From positions 1,655 through 65,654 of the forward strand of contig JANREX010000085.1 in NCBI GenBank assembly GCA_030758115.1: a DNA stretch of 64,000 nt. Direction: 5' to 3'. The notes beneath the pieces were generated by a model. The model had not been told where the DNA came from. It did no database searches and saw only the letters and a list, made by a program, of their open reading frames with translations. The translations under genes and the position numbers were made by a program. Source of the DNA: Paracoccaceae bacterium (lineage in GTDB: Bacteria > Pseudomonadota > Alphaproteobacteria > Rhodobacterales > Rhodobacteraceae). Below, one piece after another: positions 51,724-60,807 of the stretch. Position 1 is the stretch's first letter; every line of letters starts with the position of its first letter.

Positions 51724-52899
51724 CTATGCCCCGCCGCGCCACCATGCGGCGGGCTTGACCCGTTTCCCGCGCCCGCGATCCAGCCAGAGCGCCAGCCTGC
51801 GCAGGGGGGACAGCGCAAGCCGTCGCCACAGCCTGTGGCGCAGCTTGCCGAAATCGCGGTTGAAGGGGCAGACCCGCAGGCAGATCGCACAATCCGAGGC
51901 CTGGCTGGCCCAGAACCCGAAGCAGCGTTCCGCGTCCGATGTCCATTTCCGGACCCCCCGGATGGCCGAGATGCCGCGCTGCTCATCCGTTGGCGGCCCG
52001 TAGGGCAGGGCCTTGACGGGGCAGGCATCGGCGCATTTGGTGCAGATCGCGCAGAATTCGGCCACGCCAAGCTTGCGCGGGCGGTCATGGTGCAGCGGCA
52101 GGTTGGTATAGATCTTGGAAAACCGCAGCCGTGGGCCATAGGCCGGGGTGATCACCATCTGGTTGCGGGCATATTCGCCCAGTCCCGCCTGCAGCGCATA
52201 GGGGATGACCAGCCCCGTGTCGTTCATCGAGGCGACGGCCTCGTAGCCGAGGTTGCGGATATAGGCGGCCAGTTGCGTGACGATCGCGGCCTCCTCGCTA
52301 TAGGCGCGCCCGGTGGCCGCGCCTGCAAGGGCCGACGGGTAGGTGGCCACAAGTCCCGCATCCATCTGGTGGCCCAGCACGATCACGTTGCAGATACCCT
52401 CGGGCAGGTCGTTGGGGGCCTCGCTCATGTCGCGGGTATCGACGCGGGTCGCATATTGCCAACGTTCATCCAGCGGCGTGATCCCGCAGAGGTCCGCGCC
52501 GAAAAACCGGGCGACACGCTTGATCTCGTCGCTCATGCGGCCGGGGTCGTCGACGGCCATGGCCTCGGGGGCGACGGGGGTGTCCGGGCGGATCGCCGCC
52601 TGAAACCCCTCGCGGATACCGTGTTCGGCGCCGCGCGCGGACAGCACGTCCGACACCAGCCAGGCCGCATTGCGCAGGGCGAAATCGCGGTGCTGGAAGC
52701 CGTCGCCCCGGCGCGGGGCGGCCTCGATCCGGTATGAGGCAAAGAAGCGGTCGGTCTTGTCGCTGCGGATGCTGCTGTCCCAGAAGGCGCGGGTGAAGAT
52801 GTCGTTGCGCTGGCGAAACGGTTCGAAATCCCCGGTCACCTCGATCCCTGCAAGGGCATCGTCCGGGTGTGTGTTCGGTGTGGTTTCGCGCTCTGTCAT
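51724..52899 (-). CDS. Reductive dehalogenase-family protein, cytosolic, with two [4Fe-4S] motifs
   Basis: A 391-residue protein. The C-terminal part has two cluster motifs, CAICTKCADACPVKALP and CFGFWASQASDCAICLRVCPFN, the pattern of RdhA and QueG-like proteins. Before them GLGEYARNQMVITPAYGPR and LRFSKIYTNLPL match the dehalogenase family core. It has no Tat signal, so unlike respiratory RdhA it is cytosolic. It lacks the ferredoxin and flavin reductase domains of NADPH-dependent homologues. It lies 46 bases after cuyZ on the same strand and appears to be part of the cysteate operon. Substrate and activity unknown. Confidence 0.8.
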   Translation of the reverse strand: MTERETTPNTHPDDALAGIEVTGDFEPFRQRNDIFTRAFWDSSIRSDKTDRFFASYRIEAAPRRGDGFQHRDFALRNAAWLVSDVLSARGAEHGIREGFQAAIRPDTPVAPEAMAVDDPGRMSDEIKRVARFFGADLCGITPLDERWQYATRVDTRDMSEAPNDLPEGICNVIVLGHQMDAGLVATYPSALAGAATGRAYSEEAAIVTQLAAYIRNLGYEAVASMNDTGLVIPYALQAGLGEYARNQMVITPAYGPRLRFSKIYTNLPLHHDRPRKLGVAEFCAICTKCADACPVKALPYGPPTDEQRGISAIRGVRKWTSDAERCFGFWASQASDCAICLRVCPFNRDFGKLRHRLWRRLALSPLRRLALWLDRGRGKRVKPAAWWRGGA

Positions 52900-52945
52900 G
52901 GGCAAAACGCTAGGCTGCGCGGCCGGGTCTGTCCAGCCCCGCCGC

Positions 52946-53950
52946 CTAAAGACCGATGGTCCAGATGAACAGCAGGCCAAGCCCCAGAAGGAACAGGGTT
53001 TCCACCAGGATGATCGCGCCATAGGAGGGGCGGACCCGCGCGATTTCGGCCAGGCTTGTGCGCACGCCAAGCGCCGAGATCGCCACGACCAGGCACCAGC
53101 GCGAGGCATCGGCCGAGACCGCCATCACCGCCTGCGGCACAAGCCCGGTATTGCCCATCACCGCCAGCGTGACGAACATCACAAGGAACCACGGCAATTG
53201 CAGTCGCGCGCTTTGCGCATGCCGAAAGCTGAGCATCACGACCAGCATGACCACCGGCAGAAGCGCCACGCGCAGCATCTTGACGAAGGTGGCGATCACG
53301 CCCGCCTCGTCGCTGATGGAATAGCCCGCGCCCACGACCTGCGCGACATCGTGGATCGTGGCCCCGATCAGGAAACCGCTTTCCGCGTGGGACAGGCCCA
53401 GGGCCGTGAACAGGATCGGATAGGCGATCATCGCCACCGTCGACAGGATGGTGACCGCGATGACCACAAACAGCGTATCGGTTTCACGCTCGGGCCGGTG
53501 TGGCAGGACCGACGCGATGGCCAGCGCCGCCGATGCGCCGCAGATGGCGACCGATCCGCCCGCCAGCATGCCGAAGGCCATGCGCCGCCCCAGAAGCCGC
53601 GCCATGACCGCGCCACAGCCCAATGTCGCGATCACGAAGCCGACCACGGCCAGGGCAGGGACCGCGCCGACGGTTTCGATGTCACCCACCGTCAGGCGCA
53701 GGCCCAGAAGGCCCACGCCCAGACGCAGCAGCGTCTTGGCCGCGAAATCCAGACCCGGCGCGCATGTCGGGTCGGCGGACAGGAAATGAAAGGCCATGCC
53801 GATCAGCAACGCGAACAGCATCACCGGCGCGCCATAATGTTCGGACAGAAAGGCCGAGGCGGCCGCGATCAGCGCCGCCACCATCACCCCGCGCGCATGG
53901 CTGCGCCACAGCGTTCCCGCCTGTCCCATCGTTGCTGTCATTCCCGTCAT
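52946..53950 (-). CDS. cuyZ: YeiH/UPF0324-family putative sulfite or sulfate exporter (CuyZ-like)
   Basis: A 334-residue membrane protein of about ten helices. It has GVGLLGLRLTVGDIETVG, GGSVAICGASAALAI and GATIHDVAQVVGAGY, the signatures of the YeiH family. It begins 10 bases after cuyA. In R. pomeroyi the cuyA neighbour cuyZ is proposed to export the sulfite released by cysteate cleavage or the sulfate made from it. The family call is sure; the transported ion is inferred from context. Confidence 0.85.
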   Translation of the reverse strand: MTGMTATMGQAGTLWRSHARGVMVAALIAAASAFLSEHYGAPVMLFALLIGMAFHFLSADPTCAPGLDFAAKTLLRLGVGLLGLRLTVGDIETVGAVPALAVVGFVIATLGCGAVMARLLGRRMAFGMLAGGSVAICGASAALAIASVLPHRPERETDTLFVVIAVTILSTVAMIAYPILFTALGLSHAESGFLIGATIHDVAQVVGAGYSISDEAGVIATFVKMLRVALLPVVMLVVMLSFRHAQSARLQLPWFLVMFVTLAVMGNTGLVPQAVMAVSADASRWCLVVAISALGVRTSLAEIARVRPSYGAIILVETLFLLGLGLLFIWTIGL

Positions 53951-53959
53951 TGTCCCGGA

Positions 53960-54979
53960 TCAGGACGCGACCCAGCGATCCGCAAAGTCGAAGGCCTTGT
54001 CATAGCCGAACAGCGCCACGGCACCCCCGGTGTGCAGGAAGACCACGCGCTCGCCCTTCTTGAAATGACCCTTGCGGATCAGGTCGATGAAGCCTGCGGC
54101 CCCCTTGGCGGAATAGACCGGGTCCAGCAGGATGCCTTCCAGCTCGGCGAACATGCGGATTGCCGCCAGCCCGTCCTCGGTGGGAATGCCGTAGCCCTGG
54201 CCCACGTAATCGGTGTTGGCGACGACATCCTCGCGTGCGACCACGCCGGGGCAGCCCAGTTTTTCGGCCGTCTTGACCGCAAGGTTATAGACGTTCTCTT
54301 CCTGCTTGGCCTTGGGGGCGCGCACGCCGATGCCCAGCAGCGGGATGCCTGCATTCATCGCCTTCAGCCCGGTGATCAGACCGGCCTGCGTGCCGGCGCT
54401 GCCGGTTGCATGCACGATGTGATCCACCTGCAGGCCACGGTCGTTGAACTGCGACAGCATCTCGAAGGCGCAGTTGACATAGCCCAGTGCTCCCGTGGGG
54501 TTCGACCCGCCGCCGGGGATCGTATAGACCTTGCGGCCTTCGGCGCGGAAACGGTCGGCCACGGCCTCCATCTCGGCGTTCATGTCGCCGCCGGCGGGGC
54601 GCTTTTCCGTCGTGGCGCCATGCATGTGATCCAGCAGCACGTTGCCGTTGTTGTTGTAGTTGCTGTCGTTCGACCCGGTGCGGTCCTCCAGCAGGATATG
54701 GCAGGCCATCCCCATCTTGGCCGCGAAGGCGGCGGTCTGGCGGGCGTGGTTCGACTGTGTCGCGCCCTGCGTCATTACCATGTCCGCGCCCTGAAGTTCG
54801 GCTTCGGCCATCAGGAATTCCAGCTTGCGGGTCTTGTTGCCGCCCGTGGACAGGCCGGTGCAGTCGTCGCGCTTGATCCAGATCTCGGGGCCGCCCAGTT
54901 CGGCGCTCAGCCGGTCAAGCCGCTCCAGCGGCGTGGGCAGATGGGCAAGAAAGCGGCGGGGATAACGGGCGAGATGCAT
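53960..54979 (-). CDS. cuyA: L-cysteate sulfo-lyase (D-cysteine desulfhydrase family)
   Basis: A 339-residue PLP-dependent enzyme. The PLP Lys is in [28 protein letters not shown] and a Gly-rich phosphate loop ([10 protein letters not shown]) follow. The opening [20 protein letters not shown] is as I recall it for CuyA of R. pomeroyi. CuyA splits L-cysteate to pyruvate, ammonium and sulfite. D-cysteine desulfhydrase and ACC deaminase are close relatives, but the cuyZ and divergent LysR neighbours favour CuyA. Cytosolic. Confidence 0.88.
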   Translation of the reverse strand: MHLARYPRRFLAHLPTPLERLDRLSAELGGPEIWIKRDDCTGLSTGGNKTRKLEFLMAEAELQGADMVMTQGATQSNHARQTAAFAAKMGMACHILLEDRTGSNDSNYNNNGNVLLDHMHGATTEKRPAGGDMNAEMEAVADRFRAEGRKVYTIPGGGSNPTGALGYVNCAFEMLSQFNDRGLQVDHIVHATGSAGTQAGLITGLKAMNAGIPLLGIGVRAPKAKQEENVYNLAVKTAEKLGCPGVVAREDVVANTDYVGQGYGIPTEDGLAAIRMFAELEGILLDPVYSAKGAAGFIDLIRKGHFKKGERVVFLHTGGAVALFGYDKAFDFADRWVAS

Positions 54980-55009
54980 GGGGCAAGCCTTTCATGTTGC
55001 GTCAATTGA

Positions 55010-55052
55010 CTTATAGGTGGTGAGTTCCGGCAAATCGAATGCGAATATCGCA
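55010..55052 (-). promoter_or_regulatory. Candidate cuyA promoter and proximal LysR box
   Basis: On the minus strand a TATAAG (55015-55010) lies 18 bases after TTCGAT (55038-55033), a weak sigma-70-like pair. Directly behind it is TGCGA-ATA-TCGCA (55040-55052), a T-N11-A box with perfect 5-base arms as expected for a LysR regulator, here probably the divergent cuyR product. Confidence 0.5.
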
Positions 55053-55060
55053 AGACAAGA

Positions 55061-55073
55061 TGCAGAATTTGCA
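55061..55073. promoter_or_regulatory. Second T-N11-A box between cuyA and cuyR
   Basis: TGCAGAATTTGCA is also T-N11-A, with TGCA arms, 21 bases centre to centre from the first box. Two boxes two helical turns apart fit the recognition and activation sites of a LysR tetramer. Confidence 0.45.
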
Positions 55074-55103
55074 AGTTGTGCGGTGGTCCACTATCGTCGC
55101 CCC

Positions 55104-56003
55104 ATGCACCACGACTGGCTTGAAGATATCCTTGCCGTGCTTGATGCCGGGTCATTCGCCCGCGCGGCCGAGCAGCGCAATATCACGCAATCGGCCTTCA
55201 CCCGCCGTATCCGCGCGATCGAGGATGGATTGGGCACGCCGCTGTTCGACCGGCGGCGCAAGCCCGTTGTGCTTTTGCCCGCCCTGCGCAGCCAGGAGGC
55301 GGCGTTGCGCCGTCTGGGCCAGGACACGCGCGATCTGCGCCGGGCCCTGCGCGCCGCGGCCCGTGGCGAAGGGCGCATCGTGACGCTGGCCTGCCAGCAT
55401 GCGATCACGGCCACGATCTCGCCCGGGCTGGTGCAGCGGCTGACCGAACTGGGCTGGTCCTCGGTCCGGGTGCGGTCGGGCAACCGTGATGAATGCCTGC
55501 TGCAACTGATCTCGGGCGCGGCCGATCTGGTGGTGACATATGACTATCCCGATCCGGCCGATACGCTGGAGCCGCCGGGCCTGATCGCCCGGCGCATCGG
55601 CCGCGAGACGCTGACCCCGGTCTGCCTGCCCGAGGTGGCGGCCGCGCTGGGCGACGATCTGCCCGTGATCAGCTATCCGCCCGAGGTGTTTCTGGGCGAA
55701 CTGGTGGAACGGCATCTGTGGACCGACCTGCCGCCGGGGCGCAGCATCACCCGCCGCGCCGAGACCGCGTTGACGCTGGCCGCCTATCACTATGCGCTGA
55801 ACGGGATCGGCATCGCCTGGCTGCCGCTTTCACTGGTCAAGGCGGATCTGGATGCGGGCAGGCTGGTCCGGCCCCTGGATGCAGGGCCCGATCACGCCTT
55901 GGATGTTCGCCTGATCCGCCTGGCCGACGGGGGCGACGCCGGCACCCTGCAAGCCTGGGAGGCGCTGGTGACGGCGGCGGCGTGGCGCGGGGCAGGGGGC
56001 TAG
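55104..56003 (+). CDS. cuyR: LysR-family regulator, probable CuyR
   Basis: A 299-residue LysR protein. The winged helix (residues ~1-60) includes SFARAAEQRNITQSAFTRRI; the effector domain fills the rest. It is divergent from cuyA across 124 bases containing two T-N11-A boxes, the usual arrangement of a LysR activator and its target. Start at MHHDWLED; the track start is upstream of the boxes. Its stop TAG overlaps the stop of the opposing lysR gene in a shared CTAG. Confidence 0.82.
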   Translation: MHHDWLEDILAVLDAGSFARAAEQRNITQSAFTRRIRAIEDGLGTPLFDRRRKPVVLLPALRSQEAALRRLGQDTRDLRRALRAAARGEGRIVTLACQHAITATISPGLVQRLTELGWSSVRVRSGNRDECLLQLISGAADLVVTYDYPDPADTLEPPGLIARRIGRETLTPVCLPEVAAALGDDLPVISYPPEVFLGELVERHLWTDLPPGRSITRRAETALTLAAYHYALNGIGIAWLPLSLVKADLDAGRLVRPLDAGPDHALDVRLIRLADGGDAGTLQAWEALVTAAAWRGAGG

Positions 56004-56884
56004 AACGCATCCCAGATCATGCGGCCCATGTCGTCCAGCCTTTCGATCGAACAGAACAGCGAGATCGTCAGGTTGGCCGTCCATCGGTCGCCACCCATCC
56101 GCACAAGCGTGCCATCGGCCAGTTCATCGCGGATCGAGAATTCCGGCAGCCATGCCACGCCTGCCCCCGCCAGCGTGCGCCGCTTGAGCGCCTCGGCCAG
56201 CGCATCCATGTAGCGGATCGACAGGGCCGTGCCGCGATTGCCGATGGTGCGGTCGACCACCGTGCCAAGGAATGTATTGGGATCATAGCTGAGGTAGGGC
56301 ACCGCGATGTCCCCATCCCCCAGCAGCCGCCAGCCGTGCCGTGCCGCCGCATCGTGCAGCGCCACGGGGATCAGCCGCTCGGTGCAGATGTCCTTTCGCA
56401 CGAACCGGGTCTCATCCAGGATCGGGGCCACGTCCTGATGCCGGTAATAGAGCAGGAACTCGCAGGCCCCTTCGGTCAGCAACTGGCAGCAGGCCGTCAG
56501 CGTGTCCGACAGCACGCGGGTGCGCAATTCGGGGTGGCGGGTTTCGAATTCCGCCAGCCGGGGTTGCAGATAGTTGACCGAGATGGCGTGCAGCGCGGCA
56601 AACCGCTGGAACGAGGCATTGCCGCGTTCGGCCTCGCGGATCGCCTGCCGCGTATCGGTCAGCTGCGCCATGGTCTGCTGTGCGATGGGCAGGAACTGGC
56701 GCCCTGCCTCGGACAGTTGCACCGGGTAGGTGGCGCGGTCGATCAGCGGCACGCCGATCCAGTTCTCCAGCGACCGGATGCGTCGGCTGAAGGCGGATTG
56801 GGTGATGTTGCGCTCTTCCGCGGCGCGGGTGAAATTCAGTGTCCGCCCCAGGCAGACGAAATCGCCAAGCCAGTTGATGTCCAT
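56000..56884 (-). CDS. LysR-family regulator of the TRAP transporter region
   Basis: A 294-residue LysR protein with DNA-binding segment NFTRAAEERNITQSAFSRRI, closely similar to that of the convergent CuyR-like protein, so the two are probably related paralogues. AAGGGGG precedes the ATG at 56884. It is divergent from the dctP gene, so it likely controls the TRAP operon. The ligand is unknown. The track frame is nearly twice too long. Confidence 0.8.
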   Translation of the reverse strand: MDINWLGDFVCLGRTLNFTRAAEERNITQSAFSRRIRSLENWIGVPLIDRATYPVQLSEAGRQFLPIAQQTMAQLTDTRQAIREAERGNASFQRFAALHAISVNYLQPRLAEFETRHPELRTRVLSDTLTACCQLLTEGACEFLLYYRHQDVAPILDETRFVRKDICTERLIPVALHDAAARHGWRLLGDGDIAVPYLSYDPNTFLGTVVDRTIGNRGTALSIRYMDALAEALKRRTLAGAGVAWLPEFSIRDELADGTLVRMGGDRWTANLTISLFCSIERLDDMGRMIWDAF

Positions 56885-57100
56885 CACGCCCCCTTGCCTG
56901 ATCATGCTAGGCAGGGCGGTTTTGTCATGCAAGATCGGAATAGTTTGATGTTTCATTTGAATTGGCCCGATCCGCGGCCCCGGGCTTAGCATCGGGCTGT
57001 CCCCTGTTGTTGCATCAAGCCGAATCAGCCGGGACCCCGACACAAATGTCCAAGAAGGCCGGACAAGCGGCCTCGCGATCCCAACGACAAGGAGTATGAG

Positions 57101-58093
57101 ATGACTTTTTCCTGGAAAACCGTTCTTCCGGCCGCTGGCCTGGTCGCGGCGGCCTCTGTCGCGGCGCAGGCTGCCGACACGACGATCCGTCTGTCCACCT
57201 ATGTCAACGAATCCGACATCCGCTATGAAGGCTTCGTGCATTTCGCCAATCTGGTCGCCGAAAAGACCGGCGGCAGCGTCGAGGTGCAGATATTCCCGTC
57301 CTCGACCCTGCACGGCTGGTCCGAAGGTGTGGATGCGCTGCAGGGCGGCGTGTCCGACATCAGCTGGATCCCCGCCGATGAACGCCTGCCCTGCTACCGT
57401 GTCACATCGCTTTATCCCGCGGCCATCGACCTGGAAAACCAGGTTGCCATGGATGCCGCCTATGCCGAGCTGATCCGTGACGAGGCGGCGAATGTGGGCC
57501 TCGTGCCGCTGTTCAACTCCAACTATTCCTATGATCAGGAGTGGTGGTTCGAAGAGCCGATCGCCGATCTGGGCGATCTGCAGGGCAAGCAGGTGCGCTC
57601 CATCGGGCCGCTGGTCAGCATGATGATCGAGACCTGGGGCGGCGCGCCGGTCTTCGTGGCCCCCAAGGAAGTGTTCCAATCCGCCGAGCGTGGCGTGGTC
57701 GACGGGATCAACATGGGTGTCGCCACCTATTCCAGCTGGCAACTCTGGAGCGTGATGCCCTACATGGTCAACGCCAGCCTCTTTTACGGCAACATCCAGT
57801 ACATGATGAACAAGTCCAAGTTCGACAGCCTGACCCCCGATCAGCAGGCCGCCGTCACCGCCGCCGCGCGCGAGACCGAGGAATGGCTGAAGCCGCGCTA
57901 TGAAGACTGGGTCGACCAGCGCGTCGGCAATGCCGTGATGAAGGGCGGCGGTGCCGCTGTCGCCATCAGCCAGGACAAGCGGATGGAGCTGATCAACAGC
58001 GTCCAGGGCAAGTGGAACGAGACGGTGCAGGCCGCGTGTGGTGCGGAACTGGCAGGCTCGGTGCTGTCGCTTTTCGCCGACAACGCGCCCTGA
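57101..58093 (+). CDS. dctP: TRAP transporter solute-binding protein DctP
   Basis: A 330-residue periplasmic binding protein (signal ending SVAAQA). The mature part shows the DctP pattern: a FVHFANLVAEKTGGSVEVQI segment, IFPSSTLHGWSEGVDALQGG, and LGDLQGKQVRSIGPLVS with the Arg that normally grips a carboxylate. It binds an organic anion and hands it to DctQM. The substrate is unknown; the cysteate genes nearby make a sulfonate one possibility. Strong AAGGAG before the ATG. Confidence 0.88.
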   Translation: MTFSWKTVLPAAGLVAAASVAAQAADTTIRLSTYVNESDIRYEGFVHFANLVAEKTGGSVEVQIFPSSTLHGWSEGVDALQGGVSDISWIPADERLPCYRVTSLYPAAIDLENQVAMDAAYAELIRDEAANVGLVPLFNSNYSYDQEWWFEEPIADLGDLQGKQVRSIGPLVSMMIETWGGAPVFVAPKEVFQSAERGVVDGINMGVATYSSWQLWSVMPYMVNASLFYGNIQYMMNKSKFDSLTPDQQAAVTAAARETEEWLKPRYEDWVDQRVGNAVMKGGGAAVAISQDKRMELINSVQGKWNETVQAACGAELAGSVLSLFADNAP

Positions 58094-58112
58094 TCATCAT
58101 CGGCAAGCCTCT

Positions 58113-58133
58113 CGCCCGGCCCCGTGCCGGGCG
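58113..58133 (+). terminator. Intercistronic hairpin between dctP and dctQ
   Basis: CGCCCGGC (58113-58120) pairs with GCCGGGCG (58126-58133) over a 5-base loop. Such hairpins commonly keep the binding-protein message more abundant than the permease part. Confidence 0.55.
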
Positions 58134-58161
58134 GAAGGCCTGACTGGCAAGGAAACGTGAC

Positions 58162-58665
58162 ATGCAAACGGGACTGGACCGCGCGATCGCGGTGGTGGAA
58201 CGGCTTGTGGTATGGCTGGCGGCCGGCGGCGCGCTGATCGTCCTGATCCAGATGGTCTGGATCAGCTACGGTGTGTTCACGCGCTATGCGCTGAACGCGC
58301 CTGACCGGATGGTGACCGAGGCGACGGCGCTTCTGCTGTTCCCGGTGGCCTTCGCGGGCCTCGCCTATGCCATGCGCGAGGATGCCTATCCCAAGGTGAC
58401 CATGCTGACGGATCGCCTGCCGCCGATGGGTCGCAAGCTGGTCGGCATCCTGAACCTGTCGCTGATGGCCGGGGTGGGGCTGTTCTTTTCGCTCGCAGGC
58501 ATCAGGGCCACGCAAAGCGCATTCAACTCGGGCGCTTCCTCCGAGATCCTGCTGTGGCCGCGCTGGATGTTCTGGGCGCCCGGCGCCACCTCGCTCATCG
58601 TCTTTTCGCTTTACGCCGCGCTGCTTCTGGCGCGGCTGATCCGCACCCCCGCGCAGGAGGTCTGA
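58162..58665 (+). CDS. dctQ: TRAP transporter small membrane subunit DctQ
   Basis: A 167-residue protein with four membrane helices; VWLAAGGALIVLIQMVWISYGVF is the first and RYALNAPDRMVTEATALLLF is the conserved segment after it. It pairs with DctM in the inner membrane. It ends 3 bases before dctM starts. Confidence 0.85.
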   Translation: MQTGLDRAIAVVERLVVWLAAGGALIVLIQMVWISYGVFTRYALNAPDRMVTEATALLLFPVAFAGLAYAMREDAYPKVTMLTDRLPPMGRKLVGILNLSLMAGVGLFFSLAGIRATQSAFNSGASSEILLWPRWMFWAPGATSLIVFSLYAALLLARLIRTPAQEV

Positions 58666-58668
58666 GCC

Positions 58669-59970
58669 ATGGAATGGTATGAAGTGGGCCTTGGCCTTCT
58701 GGGGCTGCTGATGCTGCTGATCGGCATCGGGCTGCCCATCCCCTTCGCGCTGGCGGCGGCATCGCTGCCGTTCCTGTGGCAAATCCAGAGCTTCGAGACA
58801 TCGCTCGTGTCCTCGCAACTGAAGCTGTGGGGCGTATGGATCGACTATATCCTGCTGGCGGTGCCGCTGTTCGTCTTCCTGGGCGAATTGATCGGCAAGT
58901 CGAACATCGGGCCCAACCTCTACCAGTTCCTGCATCAGGGCTTCCGGCTGCGCGGCTCTGCGGCCTATGGCTCGATCGGGGCCTGCGCGGGCTTTGGCGC
59001 GGTCTGTGGATCATCAATGGTGGGATCGCTGACGATCGGCGGTGTGGCGCTGCCGGAAATGCTGCGGCTGGGCTATGGCAAGGAACTGTCCTCGGGCGTG
59101 CTGGCTGCGGGCGGCACCCTGTCGGTGCTGCTGCCGCCCAGCCTGATCCTGCTGTTCTATGGCATCGTCACCGACCAGAGCATCGGTGATCTCTTCATCG
59201 CGGGTGTCATTCCCGGGCTGATCCTTGTGACCTTGTTCTGCGTCGTGGTGATGATCTGGGGCGTGATGCGCCCCGACGATATCCCCGCGCAGGAACAGGC
59301 GGTGCGGATGGGCCTGTTCCAGATCGCCGCCACCGTGGGCCCCATCGCCCTGATCGGCCTGGTGATCACGGTCGCGATCTACGCGGGCATCGCCACCCCG
59401 ACCGAGGCAGCCGCCGTCGCGGCACTGCTGACGGTGATCCTGGCCTTCGGCGTCGGCGGTCTGGGCTGGGACGGGTTTCGCGACGCGTTGCTGGCGACGA
59501 TGCGGACCATGGGCTACCTGGGCCTGCTGCTGTCGGCGGGCACGCTGTTCGGCTTCGTGCTGACCTATTACCGCGTGCCTTACGAATTCACGCAGTTCTT
59601 CCTGGCCTTCGATCTGTCGCCCTATGTCGTTCTGACCATCGTGCTGATCTTCTACATCGTGCTGGGGATGTTCCTTGAACCGGTGTCGATGACCTTCATC
59701 ACCCTGCCGACTATATTTCCGCTGATGGCGGCGGCGGGGTTCGACCTGATCTGGTTCGGCGTCGTCTACACCATCACGATGGAGATCGCGGTGCTGACGC
59801 CGCCCGTGGGGCTGAACCTCTACGTGATCCAGGGCATCAGTCGCGGACAGGTCTCGATCGGGCAGGTCATCACCGGCTGTCTGCCCTTCATCGCCGCCCT
59901 TGTCGTCCTGATCGTCGTCCTGATCCTTTTCCCGGAGACCGCCCTGTGGCTGCCCGAACAGATGAAGTGA
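58669..59970 (+). CDS. dctM: TRAP transporter large permease subunit DctM
   Basis: A 433-residue membrane protein of about 12 helices, with the family motifs GLPIPFAL, SSMVGSLTIGGVALPEM and GTLSVLLPPSLILLFYG. It forms the sodium-driven translocation channel with DctQ. Length and motifs are normal. Its last 25 bases overlap the hydrolase gene. Confidence 0.9.
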   Translation: MEWYEVGLGLLGLLMLLIGIGLPIPFALAAASLPFLWQIQSFETSLVSSQLKLWGVWIDYILLAVPLFVFLGELIGKSNIGPNLYQFLHQGFRLRGSAAYGSIGACAGFGAVCGSSMVGSLTIGGVALPEMLRLGYGKELSSGVLAAGGTLSVLLPPSLILLFYGIVTDQSIGDLFIAGVIPGLILVTLFCVVVMIWGVMRPDDIPAQEQAVRMGLFQIAATVGPIALIGLVITVAIYAGIATPTEAAAVAALLTVILAFGVGGLGWDGFRDALLATMRTMGYLGLLLSAGTLFGFVLTYYRVPYEFTQFFLAFDLSPYVVLTIVLIFYIVLGMFLEPVSMTFITLPTIFPLMAAAGFDLIWFGVVYTITMEIAVLTPPVGLNLYVIQGISRGQVSIGQVITGCLPFIAALVVLIVVLILFPETALWLPEQMK

Positions 59971-60734
59971 GGCGCGCCGACGGCTCGACCTATCGCCGTG
60001 CCGGGGCGGGGCCTGCGCTGGTGCTGGTGCATGGCTACCTGGGCGGTGCGGCGCAATGGCAGCATGAATTCGCCCGCCTGTCGGACCGGTTCGACGTGAT
60101 CGCCCCCGATCTGCCGGGCTATGGCGATGCGGCTGCGGCGGGTTGCATCGACCGGATTGGCGGTTTTGCCGCGCATCTGGCCGGTCTGGTGGACGAGCTG
60201 GGCCTCGAACGGTTCCACCTGATGGGGCATTCCATGGGTGGGATGATCGTGCAGGAATTCGCCGCGCGCCATGCTGACCGGATCGACAAGCTGATCCTTT
60301 ATGGCACCGGACCCCTGGGGCTGATGCCCGACCGGTTCGAGCCGCTGGACGTATCCCGCAAAAGGCTGGCCGAGGATGGCGTCGCCCGCACGATCCGCCG
60401 CATCGGATCGACATGGTTCCGCGATGGCTGTGCCGCACCGGGGTTCGAACTGGTGGCCAGCCTGGGCGCGCAGGCCAGCGAAACCGCAGCCCAGGCCGGG
60501 CTGGACGCCATGAGCCGCTGGGACGGGCGCGAAGCCCTTGCAGGATTGGCGATGCCCGCGCTGGTGCTCTGGGGCGATGGCGATCAATCCTATCGCTGGC
60601 CCCAGGTCGAGGCGCTGTGGCGTGGCCTGCCCGACAGCCAGCTTGCAGTCATTCCGGGCACCGCCCATGCCGCGCATCTGGAAAAATCCGCCCTGTTCCA
60701 GGCCATCGTCAGCGATTTCCTGCAGCCTGCCTGA
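59946..60734 (+). CDS. Alpha/beta hydrolase
   Basis: A 262-residue alpha/beta hydrolase. Oxyanion motif HGYLGG, nucleophile elbow GHSMGG, Asp in LWGDGDQ and His in GTAHAAHLEK give a full triad. It overlaps dctM by 25 bases, with a GTG start at 59946 behind GGAGA; a GTG at 59967 (GTGA overlap with the dctM stop) is the alternative. Coupling to the TRAP operon suggests it processes the imported compound, probably an ester or lactone. Substrate unknown. Confidence 0.8.
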   Translation: MAARTDEVRRADGSTYRRAGAGPALVLVHGYLGGAAQWQHEFARLSDRFDVIAPDLPGYGDAAAAGCIDRIGGFAAHLAGLVDELGLERFHLMGHSMGGMIVQEFAARHADRIDKLILYGTGPLGLMPDRFEPLDVSRKRLAEDGVARTIRRIGSTWFRDGCAAPGFELVASLGAQASETAAQAGLDAMSRWDGREALAGLAMPALVLWGDGDQSYRWPQVEALWRGLPDSQLAVIPGTAHAAHLEKSALFQAIVSDFLQPA

Positions 60735-60807
60735 GCAGGGTCGCGTGGCCTTGCCCCTTCGGTCCAGCTTTCAGCGATTGCACGCGGGGCATTGATCCTG
60801 CCTTTCG

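Noticed and set aside
56000-57742. 580-residue LysR ORF as given in the track
   Set aside because: The first ~285 residues run antisense to dctP and have no LysR features. The ATG at 56884 with AAGGGGG is the real start.
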